The notes: generated by a model not told the origin, from the sequence alone. Positions 11,538 to 23,167 are shown, numbered from the stretch's first letter. The stretch is DNA of 64,000 nucleotides from Maratus speciosus (GCA_963932465.1 OZ010796.1:80423292-80487291), one strand, 5' to 3'. Numbers and translations are program-made.

Positions 11538-11718
11538 GAGGGGTGTAAAAATCTAGGTGCCAACGGACAGTCTCGCACCACTAAATTTTATTCATTATTT
11601 TTCGTCTAATATTTCGTCTGAATTTTCTATAAGAATGTTAATAAAATTTAAGGGAAGAAAACTAATAAAGTTTAGTGGTGGAAGACTGCCTGCTGGTGCC
11701 TAGATTTTTACACCCCTG
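11538..11718. mobile_element. hAT-type MITE, GGGGTGTAAAAATCTAG family
   Basis: A 181-bp palindrome with ends (G/C)AGGGGTGTAAAAATC. Flanking octamers GATTAAAT and GGTTAAAC agree at 6 of 8. The neighbouring repeat unit (about 10507-10516) shows the uninterrupted sequence, which proves insertion. A second copy is at 43486-43666. Confidence 0.8.
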
Positions 11719-11975
11719 GGTTAAACATTACAAAAAAAAAATATTCAGAAGAAAAGCAATTAAAATAAATAAATTTTCAGCAGAAATCAGCATTCCAAAT
11801 GTTATTTGTAAAAAAAAAAAAAAGATAGAGTGGGGGGGGGGGGGGGCATAATGAGCAAATGGTAAAAATAAAATCTTGAAAATATCAAAGTAAATTAAAT
11901 TAAAATAATAAAAATTTGAGTTCATTTTGAGTGTCAATTCCGGTTGAATGCATAAAAACTCAGTTTTTATGTAGT

Positions 11976-12007
<32 letters not shown>

Positions 12008-12169
12008 GTTTATGAATGTTAAATTATTGCGTCAAGCACATGTAGGCATTTTTTTATGAATAGTATGCTTTTAAAACCCTATTTTTAAAAATAATTTAAC
12101 CATTTATCTTTTTAATTGTAAATTTTTGCTTTATTTAGATATTTTCAACATTTTATTATTAGAATTTTT

Positions 12170-12461
12170 GGTACTACTTAGTTATCCCGTCGACCAAAAA
12201 TCTATCACTAAACTATAAGATTAAATGCCAATAACGGCTGATTGTAAATGTTACATTCACTTGACTTTAAGCAAGTTACACGTGTTTACGTCAAGTGATT
12301 TTTATTTCAATGTTTTATTTGTTCTTTATTAATGTTATACTAATTTATTTATTCTTTCGTTATTTAAAATAAAAATTATGTCAATTTGTGTAACTTGGCG
12401 AGTGGTTGGCGATTTATATAATTTGGCGAAATGGGTCGACAGGATAACTAAGTAGTGTACC
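12170..12461. mobile_element. 292-bp TIR element, GGTAC ends
   Basis: TIRs of ~26 bp start GGTACTACTTAGTTATCC and carry a GTCGAC site. Flanking octamers GAATTTTT and AAATTTTT match 7 of 8. It is absent from the first repeat unit, confirming insertion. The interior is AT-rich and non-coding. The 8-bp duplication is hAT-like, but the ends are not the usual CAG. Confidence 0.75.
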
Positions 12462-13885
12462 AAATTTTTATGTATTTACTTTTTTTTTTAATGAATGTGA
12501 CATTATTTTATAAAAATTGTATGCTTTTAAAACTCTATTTTTGAAACAAGTTTCGATTTCTTTTAAAATGAGATTTTTTTTTCACTTTGATATTTTCAAT
12601 ATATTATTCTCAGTATTTATATGTATTGGAGTAATAACCAAGCCTTTTTTTTTTTAAATAATTTACAATTTATATTTTTAAAAACAACTTTTTTCATTAT
12701 TTTGATTTTGCTATCTTAGTTTTTTGATACATTTATGGCTATTTTTTTTTATTTTATGGCTGCAATTTTGCAATTTGTATGTTTAAGAATGAATTTTTGT
12801 GTTACTTTAGCATTTCAAAATTTTTTATCTCAGTTTAACCATTTGCTCATTAAATTACACCTCCTTTCCGCCCAACTCTCTTTTTTTACAAATAACATTT
12901 GGAATGCCGATTTCTGTTGAAAATTTCATTGTTTGGATTGCTTTTCTTATTTTTTAATTTTTAGTCTCTGTATTTTCAAAATTTTTAAATCATAACATTG
13001 TTAAACTTGGCGAAACCACTTGGTTACCGGCAATTGTCACCAAATGGTCAATTATAGCAACATTCGGCTTAAAAAGTTTAAAATATAGGTTAAACATTAC
13101 AAAAAAAATAATAATAAGAAGAAAAGCAATTCAAATAAAGAAATTTTCAGCACAAATCGGCATTCCAAATGTTATTTACAAAAAAAGATAAATTGGAGGG
13201 GGGTGAGCGAAACCGCAATGAGCAAATGGTAAATACATAAATGAACCAAGATTTTTGAAATGGTAAGTACAGCAAAAATACATTTTTGAAAATATAGATT
13301 GCGAAATTACTGAGATTACAAAAATCAAAATAATGAAAAAAATTGTTTTAAAAATGTAACTTTTACTCCAGAACATAGAAATATTAAGAATAATATATTT
13401 AAAATATCAAAATTAATAAAAAATCACATTTTAAAAGATAAATTGTTAAATTATTTTCAAAAATACTGGTTTTAAAGCAAAAAAATTATAAAAAAAATGT
13501 TGAAGATATCAAAATAATGCAAATTAAATCAAAACAATGTGGTATACAACCTGGTATAAAAACATATGCAGCCCAATCTTTTTTTAACAAATAACATTTC
13601 AAATGCTGATTTCTGTTGAAAATTCCTTTATTTGGATTTTTTTTCTAATATTTAATATCTATTTAAAAAAAAAAAAAAATGCGAAAATTTTTAAGCCTTA
13701 AGTGTCTATAAATGAGCACTTGGTAAATTAGTTCATACCACAATTCACTCACAAGAACACTTCATTTTCTGTGTTGCCAGAACATCCAGTTGTTGTTGAG
13801 ACTTCACCAGCAAAAATTGCAAAATAAGAAAGATATGTCAGCCATCTCCAGGCGAATACTCAAGGATAGCCCAAAATATAACAGG

Positions 13886-14036
13886 CATAGCTGCCAAGTT
13901 TTACGCTTTTTTCCAACCACTATTTTTTAACAGAGAAATTTGTCTTATTTAATTATCGAAAACATAGGATTAAATAAGGGAAATTTTTCTGATTAGAAAT
14001 AGTGGTAGGAAAAAAGCGTAAAAGTTGGCAGCTATG
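13886..14036. mobile_element. MITE, CATAGCTGCC family, 6-bp target site
   Basis: A 151-bp palindrome beginning CATAGCTGCC and ending GGCAGCTATG, flanked by the exact 6-bp repeat AACAGG. Internally CCACTATTTTTTAAC and CTTATTTAATT are mirrored in the right arm. Confidence 0.88.
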
Positions 14037-14042
14037 AACAGG

Positions 14043-14443
14043 GGTTCTTATTTCGTGTTTCCAAGGAAAAGGTTATTTGTGTCATGTATCACACATTGTA
14101 GCTATCTTTTTCTGATCTAGCAATGAATAAAATCTTAAAATTTCGTGAAGCAGTCACGCAAGAACTCTCAAATTTCATCACTCGGGCAAGGGGGGGGGGA
14201 ATCTTCGATCAGACGTGGGAAAAATAGAGCATTTAATCAAACAATTGCGAATTTCGTCAATCGCTCAAGAAAAAATTCGTGAATTTCATCAACCATGAAA
14301 AATTTATAAATTTCCCCAATTGGTAAGCAAAAAAAAATAATTTTTTTTCATTTTATCAAACAAATACAAAAATTAATCATGAATTTTCATGAAACAAGTT
14401 TAAATAATGAAAGAAAAATAATAGTCTAAGATCCGGTCTATGG
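14043..14443. other. AT-rich DNA between MITE and transposon
   Basis: A 9-base G run near 14190 and A-rich tracts; short GAATTTCATCAA-like phrases recur. No coding signal. Confidence 0.4.
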
Positions 14444-14942
14444 AATATATACCCTCATTTGTTATTTAATGATAACAAAGAATATATGTTAGATAATGTA
14501 TAGATTGATATGATACATTGAAAATAGGTTGTCTAGCTAAATCACGTGCCGATAATGTTAAACAATAAAGTGTTTAATTAAATTTTTTGATCAACTTCCT
14601 CGATTTGTTATTTATGAAAGTCGAGAATCAGCTGAGAGAACATACCCCGAGGAATTCAAAAAATAAGGGTTGCCTACTCTCGACTCTGCCCAACTATGGG
14701 GTTGACAGGTATAAACAGGTAAGTAAGCGTTGTTAATATACCCTCATAAGTTATTTAATCGAATTACACATCAAATGAAAGCTTATATTATTCCCATTCC
14801 AACCGTATTAGGTTGCCTTATCAAAAAGTTGCCTGAATCCATGGTTGCCTAGATTTAAGATGTTCAATTTTCTGTGTGAGCGTTGAGCGTGATAGAGAAG
14901 CGTTGCGCGCACAATTCCATTTGACAGACAAAGATGCAGCGA
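14444..14942 (+). repeat. Left TIR with six GTTGCCT boxes
   Basis: GTTGCCT or a one- or two-base variant lies at 14528, 14669, 14701, 14812, 14828 and 14844, all in the same orientation. A second repeated phrase, CCTCATTTGTTATTTAATGA, occurs at the tip and in variant form near 14600 and 14750. Both look like enzyme-binding arrays (inference). Confidence 0.85.
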
Positions 14943-15512
14943 GGCATAGATTAACATACAAGATCGGACAGTTCCATAGAGCGTAATGGTAATGCAATTG
15001 CGATCGCAGCGCCTTTAGTGATTATGGGGAAGAAACTTCCCTTTCTTATAATATCTTTGTTATTTAGCGTCTATCTTATTGTAATATTTCTTTTTTTAAT
15101 GTTGCATGTTTACGTTTTCAACAGAATGTTATACCAATACATAAACATAGAATAGATATTCTATTTTATATATCTAATATTTATTCTATGTTCATGCATG
15201 GATATATATATATATATATTGTACATGATGGGTGAAAGATTTAAGCGCCACGAAAAACAAGCTGAAATTTTCGTCTTGAATATTATACGTCAAGTAAATA
15301 TGATATAATTGGATTTAAAACCATATAAAGCGATGGTGTAATATAAAAATATACGAAATATTGCACTTTACAGGTCCCAAAAATTTTTATAAATATTCCC
15401 ATTTGGTAGAAAAATTTTTACAGCTGATGTTTTATTAATTTATAAAGTTTATTATATTAAACAATCGTTACAATAATCTTTCAAAATTTACGCATTTTCA
15501 CTTTCTCGGTGA

Positions 15513-17789
15513 CTTTCAACTTTGCTCAGTGAGCATGGGAAGACGGCTCAATACTATCTCCAGCACTGTGAGTTCATTAATTTGTTTCTTCGGTTTTCAA
15601 GAAGCATCCGGTGTAGTGATTTTGAGCTGTACATAGACTCCATTTACAACATGTCCGATTTGTTCTTTTCATTGAACCAGCCAAATTATGCCAGGTGGTC
15701 CATTATGCACGTCAACAACCTTATGAAGGCGCAGAACAGCAATTCGCGTGTGGTATCTGAATTTAGACGAGGAGCATTTGGTATCCGACGTACCAAATCT
15801 GAATTCTCCCGATCACCGGTTGACTTGACGTTAGAACAAACCATTAATGCTGATGCCTCAAATCAATTAAGATATAATCTTGCAGCAGAGTCTATATCAG
15901 CGCGACAAAGATGGGCACTTAGTGACAGCATAAGGACCAAAATTGTATCTACCGTTAAAGAAAATGTCGGTCTATCGCAAAAAGATGATACCTGTCATGC
16001 CTTGCAGAAGAGTCGAATCAAAAAGGATAACGAAAGTCTTCAGAGTTTCATTAAGACTATAAGAGATACGCTGAATCCTTTCGTTGAGAATATAGATAAA
16101 AATATTCTGTTCAATATTTCAACTGGTAAGGCAGCATCAACTGAAGTTTGCGATTTTCTAATCAACGTTAAGTCGGTTGGAAATCAACAAAAAATGACAT
16201 TTATTTCAGAATGCAATTCCACTCCCGGAAGGTTCGGAAGACCAATAAAGCGTAGCAAAATCCAGAATTTCGCTTCACAGTCTGCCGTCAAAGCTCAAAC
16301 TAGCAAAGATAAAACTCAAAAGGCCGTTCTTAAAATGGAACGAGACATCTTTGGCCGATTAATTGCTATTAGTATTGAGAAAGACATCAACATAGAGTAT
16401 TGCTTAATGTTTCCATTAGCGCCTGTGCCGCCTGCTCTTTTCTCGTGTACTGGTGACTTGCTAAAAACTGACAAATCCAAAACTAGCCCAAATATTAAAG
16501 TCTAACGTCGAAACAGTTGAACCTACTGGTATCGATATTGAAATAATAGACGGTTTTTATTACCTGTATATTATCGGATCATCTATGCCGCAGACATTTG
16601 ACAAGATTGCTGAATCGATCTTAATAAAATTGTGCTCATGTAATGCCCCTGAAATACACATAATTTTTTATAGACACATAACGCCCTCTATCAAAGACTG
16701 TGAACGGCAAAGTCGACTGGAGTTCGATAGACCGTATGTCATCCTAGGACCTCTTCAACCAAGACCTAGCGATTTTCTCGGAAATCTCAAAAATTACCGT
16801 TTCAAAGAAGCCCTGGTACAATTCTTGGCTAATTACTGGGAAAATGATAATCTACTTTCAATAATCCAAAACAAAAAAAACTTTCATAACAGTTGGAGAA
16901 CACTGTTTTTCTTACCATACTGTCGGAAAACACGTCGTGAAGCTTGAAGAAGATTATTTATGTCAACATGAAGAGGCAGATACGCGGATAATGTTTCATA
17001 TATCAAAAGCGCCACCTAATTCGAAAATATTGGTCAAGGGCAAATGATACCGATATCTTGGTAATTTTACTGGCCACTATCCACAAAATTCCGCAGACTC
17101 AAATTTGGTTGGCCGGTTCATCATCAAAGAAAAGCAATAAGAAATATCTTGATTGCATTAACTGTACCGAGCTTGCAATGAAATTAGGTTTTACTTTATG
17201 CCTGGGCCTGCCAGCTTTCCACGCATTTACGGGCTGTGATTACACAACGGCTTTTTATAATAAAGGGAAAGTCAAGCCTTATAAAATATTTTCAAGACGA
17301 ACGGATTTCCAGGAAATATTCGCATCATTGACGGATCCATTAGATGTACTCCTAGAAGATAAAATTCAACCTGTTCAGGAGTTTACTGCCTTTCTTTATG
17401 GGATCAAGCAATGTTATAATATCAATGACGCTAGATATCAGCTGTTCCAAAAAACATATTCAATGAACAAAGACAAAGAACAGTTCATGAACAAGATTAA
17501 AGGCATCGACTCCAATATGATACCAACGTGCTGGATCTCACTGAAACAGAAAATTTTGCGCACAATATATATTAATTCTATGTGGCTTCATGCAACCGAT
17601 GCATGCTGCCTTAAAGTCAATCCTGAAGATTGTGGTTGGTTTTGGGATGGTTATTTGAAGCCTTCGTGGTTTAAAGGAGATCCAACACACTTACAAGTTA
17701 AAGACGTATTAAGAGAATCGAAAAACAGAGAAAACGATGAAGAATTAAAATTAGATTGTGACATTTCTGACGATTCTGAATGTGAATAA
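15513..17789 (+). pseudogene. Transposon-encoded PIN/XPG-like nuclease-domain protein, frameshifted
   Basis: Three frames join into one protein family that is common in transposon-like genes of arthropods and cnidarians. Frame A (15513-16505) holds a helical segment with Asn-Tyr-Ala-Arg-Trp, Phe-Arg-Arg-Gly-Ala-Phe-Gly and Leu-Glu-Gln-Thr-Ile-Asn. Frame B (from about 16505 to 16900) has Arg-Pro-Ser-Asp-Phe-Leu. A further frame carries His-Glu-Glu-Ala-Asp-Thr-Arg-Ile (about 16967). Frame C (about 17040-17789) has Asn-Asp-Thr-Asp-Ile-Leu-Val and then His-Ala-Phe-Thr-Gly-Cys-Asp-Tyr with a Lys-Gly-Lys loop. The acidic EADTR/DTD and GCDY blocks resemble the PIN/FEN nuclease fold; that reading is mine. 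At least three or four indels break it. No ATG is seen at the start, so the N terminus is missing or in another frame. Confidence 0.75.
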
Positions 17790-18070
17790 GTGTTTTATAT
17801 AAAACCTTTGTATTTTGTTATTGATAAATTTATGTATTAAAATAAAAATATTTATATCATTATGTGATATTTTATTTAACTTTTATCAGCATTTAATCCG
17901 CGCTTAAACGATCGAAAAAATCTCTTTTTGAAAAGCGGACATTCTGAACGGAAAAATTTATTATTTCATAATTATGTATTGATTAATGATTGATAAATGA
18001 ATGTGTGAGTGAAAAAATATTTGATATCATCTTTAATATTTACATTATCGGAGAAATCTTAAAAAAGAAT

Positions 18071-18563
18071 TCGCTGCATCTTTGTCTGTCAAATGGAATT
18101 GCGCGCTACACTTCTCTGTCACTCTCAACGCTCACGCAGAAAATTGAACATCTTAAATCTAGGCAACCATGGATTCAGGCAATTTTTTGATAAGGCAACC
18201 TAATACGGTTGGAATGGGAATAAAATAAGCTTTCATTTGATGTGTAATTCGATTAAATAACTTATGAGGGTACATTAACAACGCTTACTTACCTTTTTAT
18301 ACCTGGCAACCCCATAGTTGGGCAGAGTCGAGAGTAGGCAACCCTTATTTTTTGAATTCCTCGGGGTATGTTCTCTCAGCTGATTCTCGACTTTCATAAA
18401 TAACAAATCGAGGAAGTTGATCAAAAAAATTTAATTAAACACTTTATTGTTTAACATTATCGGCACGTGATTTAGCTAGGCAACCTATTTTCAATGTATC
18501 AATCTATACATTATCTAACATATATTCTTTGTTATCATTAAATAACAAATGAGGGTATATATT
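18071..18563 (-). repeat. Right TIR, inverted
   Basis: Mirror of the left TIR. AGGCAAC-type boxes lie at 18161, 18193, 18304 (TGGCAAC), 18336 and 18478, with a mutated one at 18177. It preserves the intact GTTGCC form at the two positions where the left copy has drifted. Confidence 0.85.
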
Positions 18564-18813
18564 TTTTATACCAGATCTCGTACTATAAAGAGATTGTAAT
18601 TGCAACTCAAAATGGCTGAATGTCAAGAGAATTTGGGAACATTTGGCATTCACCATTTGGAAACAACACTGCTCAGTCGTGACTTGAAAACATAAACAAT
18701 TGCCAGATGTGCCATGAAAGAAGTAAGTAAGTAAAAAGAAATAACTTTTAGGAATCCAGGTTTACATTGCATAACTGGATGGGAAAATAAACTTTAAATT
18801 CAACATCATGAAA
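18564..18813. other. Unassigned DNA
   Basis: No gene or clear repeat between the transposon and the minisatellite. Confidence 0.4.
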
Positions 18814-19345
18814 CGATCGCGGAATAAAATTTGCAAATTGATCAAGTAATATGCAAATTTTGTCGTGCGATCCAGTAGTATGCGGACTTTATCGAGTGAA
18901 CGAGTAATATGCGAACTTAGTCGCATGATCAAGTAATATGCAAATTTTGTCGTGCGATCCAGTAGTATGCGGACTTTATCGAGTGAACGAGTAATATGCG
19001 AACTTAGTCGCATGATCGAGTTATATGCAGATTTAGTTGCATGATCGAGTAATATGCGAACTTAGTCGCATGATCGAGTAATATGCGAACTTAGTTGCAT
19101 GATCGAGTAATATGCGAACTTAGTTGCATGATCGAGTTATATGCGAACTTTGTTGTACGATCGCGGAATATGCGAATTTTGTCGAGTGATCGCATAATAT
19201 GCAAATTTTGTCGAGTGATCACATAATATGTGAATAGTGAATTTTGACGAGCGATCACAGAATATACGAATTTTGCCGACCAGTCTCATATTATGAGACT
19301 TTTGTCGAACAATCGCGGAATATGCAAAGTTAAATGCACGATCAT
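18814..19345 (+). repeat. 29-bp minisatellite with 87-bp higher-order unit
   Basis: About 18 copies of a unit like GATCGAGTAATATGCGAACT followed by TAGTCGCAT. In 18839-19012 three unlike units form an 87-bp block repeated twice almost exactly. Further right the units become simpler, then decay. Because 87 is a multiple of 3, the minus strand shows a 29-residue peptide repeat (18762-19013), which I take as a by-product. Confidence 0.92.
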
Positions 19346-21263
19346 AGAATGATACCCTTATTTGCTATCAAACATGCTAATGATATATAACGTATTCTTC
19401 TATCATTTTAAAATTATTAATGTTTGCGCAAAATACTTATTGGAGCTCAAGGGGATGGGGGGAAGAACACCCCCTCCCCTTGACAAAGAAAATCTCTCAC
19501 CCTCAAGCCCATACTCCTAATGCTGATTTTAAAAATATTAAAATAAATAAATTGATTTTTGAAATTTGTGAAAAATTTAACTTGTTAAAATCTATTTTAC
19601 CAATATGTTGTAAAAAGCATATTTTTTCTTTATTTGGATTATTATTGCTCTCTTGAATTGCTCGCTCTTGCATAGTGTCTCTCATATGTTGCAATTCTAG
19701 GAGACAAGATGCAAGCGTGCACAAAATTGGCGATTTTTGAAAATCTCAACAAGCAACAGTGAATTCCTTACTCACACTGCTTGATTTAGTATTTCATGTG
19801 TTAAAAGCTGTCGAGGTGAGTAAAATTTCAACACTGAGTTTTTACTTATCTACTTCAAAGTTTGCTGAAAAATTGTTATTCAGTTATGTATTTTTGTGTT
19901 TACAAAATGTACTTAGAATTTTTGCATATTTATAGGAACCAAATCGGCTGTAGTTTTATCGAAAGTAAAAGCATCAGTCAGTATGCAGCTACAGATGATG
20001 CTTTAAAGACATGGTTTGCCTTGCCTCTTATTTCGTCTTCAATCTTTTTACCCAGAAGAATGCCAGGTAACCATGAAATTTATTCAGAAGTAAGAGCAAT
20101 TCTCAAAGAATTTTGTGTTTTCAATAAATTTCACTAACAAGGGGACCACCAAACATGATGTGCACAGTTTTTGATGATTTTAAAGTATGTTGTAGGGGTC
20201 ACATCACTAATTACTCCCATGAAAGGTTTTCTTCAAATGGGGCTTAGTTTTTAAGAAATTGGGGTAGGGTCAAAGTTCAGCATACTTTTCGAATACCTTT
20301 TAATTTGCTGTTTATGATGCCTACTTGGCAGCATGGAGGTAACGTGCAAGTATGCTATACCCCAGATGGTGTGTTCAAACCCGTCTTGTACCCCAATTTT
20401 CTTTTTTATTAATATTACCTTTGTGACATGTTTTAAATTTTTTAATGAAGAAATTTCTCATACGAATCTTAATATATTTATCTGGTATCAGTCCAAATGA
20501 CCATTATGGACGTTCTACAATTACATGATCGTATCCTACATTATATTAACACATTGTTTATGGCTAGTTTTCGACTTTAAATGAGGAAGGACCTCTCATG
20601 AACTTTTGTGTGTTGCATTATCTATAAAAATATTTACTTTTTACCCGACTGCCAAGAAGAGTTATAAAATTGACGCGTATCTGGGTATGTGGATTTCTTT
20701 ATATCTTCGAAATATCCCGACGACTGGATGGTTTTTAATGAATGAGGTTTCTATCGATTCGTCTTAACCGTCCGATGGTTATAGGCTAGGTTTTGTTTTT
20801 ATAAATTCAAAATGGTGGCTGTAAAATACAAAATGGCGGTAGAGACGAAAAAAATTATGCACCATATTAAGTGGCATATCATTGGATAGGTCTTTCAAAA
20901 TGAAGACGATGTTTCATTGACTATTTTAGAGTCAGAAGCTCCGTTTATTTATTACACAACCTGGAAGTTCTGTAGGTAGTATCTCTAGCTTTACTGCAAT
21001 TCTAACCTTCACAGACATCTATAGGCCTCATCAAAACTGTGTTTATTGATAGGAACTAACAATTAAACGCAACTTAAGAGCCATCAATACAAAATAACAA
21101 AAATAGGTGAGTAATATAAAAAATAGTTTCACATTGATGAGAATCGTTCGCTTTTTACGCAGTCGGGTTTTTTTTTTATTTTTTAAATTTAATCTTTACT
21201 TGTTAGATTTTTTATTTAAATGTATGAATATAATAATTTTTCTGTGCAGTCATATGCATAATA
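19346..21263. other. Long stretch without recognisable gene
   Basis: Low-complexity and AT-rich for the most part. 20640-20960 is less AT-rich and contains AAAATGG repeats (near 20811 and 20833) and phrases such as ATCATTGGATAGGTC that read like an old repeat. The open frames at 19420-19724 and 19862-20137 match nothing I know. Confidence 0.4.
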
Positions 21264-21271
21264 CACTAAAT

Positions 21272-21415
21272 CAAGTGTGTCAAGCTGTAGCCCGCCGGAT
21301 ACCACTGATTTTTTAAAGAAAATTTATTTGAAAAGCAGAGATTCGATGAACAGATAAGGAAGTTATTTCTGTAAAATTTTAGTGGTATCCGGCGGGCCAC
21401 AGTTTGACACAGCTT
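21272..21415. mobile_element. hAT-type MITE, GTGTCAAACTGTGGCCCGCC family
   Basis: A palindrome whose arms carry GCCCGCCGGATACCACT and its mirror. Flanking octamers CACTAAAT and CACTAATT match 7 of 8, a hAT-length duplication. Other copies: 24049, 56343, 59786. Confidence 0.82.
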
Positions 21416-21619
21416 CACTAATTGTATAAATACAAATTTTGTGTATAATTTCGATAAATAATGTAACATTTAAAATGCAATAGGAACGCCCGCGGGTGGC
21501 GTTATACGTATCCAAAAGACCCGAATTCACGCTAAACATCAATAGTTTGTAAAGGGAAGTTTTATTATTGCATGTAACAATAACACGTGGTAGGAGTTTT
21601 TCAGTATTTGTCGCTTTAA

Positions 21620-21849
21620 CCCTCCAGTAGCGGGAAACGCTATTTTCGCGTTCCAGGGGGCTACTTTTTCAAAATTCAGATTGCTTGATTCCCACCACTT
21701 TTTAAAAAGCGTATAATTGGGCTTATTTTCGCATTATTTAATCTATAATTAGAAAAAGTGACTATTTCTACATCAAAAAAGTGGTGGGAATCAAACAATC
21801 TTAATGTTTAAAAAGTAACCCACTGAAAAATTCGCCCGCAGATGGAGGT
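21620..21849. mobile_element. TTAA MITE, CCCTCCAGTAGCGGG family
   Basis: Flanked by TTAA at 21616 and 21850. The arms mirror around the inner phrase CAGATTGCTTGATTCCCACC and its copy GGTGGGAATCAAACAATC. The left inner sequence GGCTACTTTTTCAAAATTCA is shared with CAGTG-ended hAT MITEs. First of three adjacent elements. Confidence 0.85.
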
Positions 21850-21853
21850 TTAA

Positions 21854-22053
21854 CCCATTAAAGACTGGCGTTGCGTTTTCGCAACATTATATTTCTGATT
21901 TTTGCACTTCTTTTGATACCAGTAAAAGAGAAAAGTAAAATTTACCTTATTTAATTAACACATTTCAGTGATTCGTAAATTACAAGTAAGTGCTTAACAA
22001 AAAGTGGTGCGAAATGAATAAAATTCCTGTGAAACATGCTGGTCCTTAATGGG
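21854..22053. mobile_element. TTAA MITE, CCCATTAAAGACTGG family
   Basis: Exactly 200 bp between TTAA sites at 21850 and 22054, both shared with its neighbours. Ends CCCATTAA and TTAATGGG; inner boxes ATACCAGTAAAAG and CTTATTTAATT. Confidence 0.88.
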
Positions 22054-22057
22054 TTAA

Positions 22058-22248
22058 CCCATTAAATCCTAGCGGTACAATACGGTACCGGAAAAGATGC
22101 AACGATTTTCATGTTTGAGTACCAGTATTTCTGAATGGAAATATTAACTTTATTTGATGATTTAAACTTCGTGATAAAATCAGGCAAAAACTGGTGTGAA
22201 ATGTAAGTTTTGCATTTTAAAGAGGAAAATAACTCCGGCTTTAATGGG
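22058..22248. mobile_element. TTAA MITE, CCCATTAAATCCTAG family
   Basis: Shares TTAA 22054-22057 with the previous element and ends at TTAC (a mutated TTAA). Inner boxes GTACCAGTATTTCTG and AAAACTGGTGTG are mirrored. Confidence 0.83.
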
Positions 22249-22963
22249 TTACTTGAATGACATTGGCAATATTTTATGAACCACTTAAATTTTATTCTAA
22301 ACTGCCCAATGACGCCCTCTACAATTTTAATATCATTTTTCATTCATCAGCTACGTGAATACAAATAGATATTCATTTTCAAAAAAAAAAAAAAAAAAAA
22401 AAATTAATTGCATTCTGGTGACAATCAAACATTTAAACATTTAAAATATAGAATTACTTTTAAAATCACACATTTTCTAAACTTAGTTCTTATAAGCTTA
22501 CTTTCTAAATCTTAGGTGCAAATTTCTCGTAGAAATCTTACTTGGAGAATATTGACTAAAATCAGTGATAGATAAAGTGATAAAAATGCTATGCTCGATT
22601 AAATAAGTCGAATAATAAGTAATAAATTAAATCAAATAAGTCTATTCAAAAATTGCGGTAGTCAGAAATAACAAATACATTTTTCATATCAACAGTCCCA
22701 TATTATACTTTATTTTGTGAGATCTGCTTCTTTATTTTCGACTGCAATAAAAAATGTCAAAAATGCCCTCTATTATAATAAGCACAAATTCTACTAGATG
22801 TAATTTTCTCTTGATGTCCCTGTTTTTCTTCCTCCCCCTGAAACGTTTTTGGGGGTAACAGAGTTATTATGTTCTTTACTTTTGATTTTTACCTTCACGA
22901 ACATTAGTACTTTTATTCTCGAGTACTAATCCTTACCCCATTTAATTTTATAATATTCCGCAA
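22249..22963. other. AT-rich DNA, poly(A) near 22381
   Basis: A 23-base A run at 22381 may be a retroposon tail, but no body is recognised. Nothing else supported. Confidence 0.4.
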
Positions 22964-22967
22964 TTAA

Positions 22968-23167
22968 CCCTCCGTCTACCAGACGGGTCCATTGGACCCG
23001 ACAGGTACATACAAAATATTCATTCAAACCAGAAATTTCTTTAAAATAAACTAAGTATATAAACCAGACAAAAATAAGGTAAATAAATAAGTTAAATAGT
23101 TTTAAATAAAAATTCTGGTGTAGAACGTTTTATTAAAACTTGAATAAAATTCCCGGTAGATCTAGGG
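22968..23167 (+). mobile_element. TTAA MITE, CCCTCCGTCTACC family, copy 1
   Basis: 200 bp from CCCTCC to CTAGGG between TTAA sites. By eye it is identical to the next element and, inverted, to 51677-51876. Inner boxes ACCAGAAATTTCTTT and AAAAATTCTGGTGT form the mirrored core. Confidence 0.95.

Larger units (their letters stand above)
10181..13735 (+). repeat. Tandem array of ~1.0-1.1 kb units
   Basis: The landmark GCAATTTGTATGTTTAAGAA recurs at 10181, 11198 and 12770. Each unit contains a hairpin pair around TAACATTTGGAATGCC and its inverted copy, with a central CCACTTGGTTACCGGCAATT block. AT-rich DNA with T and G homopolymers separates the units. The second interval is longer because two MITEs inserted (11538-11718, 12170-12461). 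A truncated fourth copy lies at about 13560-13735. No protein is encoded; open frames here come from the hairpin arms. Confidence 0.85.
14444..18563 (+). mobile_element. 4.1-kb DNA transposon with long TIRs
   Basis: Two inverted ~495-bp terminal repeats (14444-14942, 18071-18563) flank a degraded gene for a nuclease-like protein. The outer ends read ATATACCCTCATTTG on both sides. The flanking ATATAT is either part of the TIR or a 6-bp target duplication; because it is palindromic I cannot tell. The layout (long TIRs, one internal gene on the plus strand) is that of a cut-and-paste element. I cannot place it confidently in a named superfamily. The TIRs are still highly similar but the gene has several frameshifts, so this copy is dead yet could respond to an enzyme supplied in trans. 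Confidence 0.85.

Noticed and set aside
11165..12920. Phe-rich membrane proteins
   Set aside because: T-rich tandem-repeat DNA gives Phe/Leu/Ile-rich frames on both strands; the units have no conserved frame.
18762..19013. Repeat protein of 29-residue units
   Set aside because: It is the 87-bp satellite block read in an open frame; there is no start context or codon bias.
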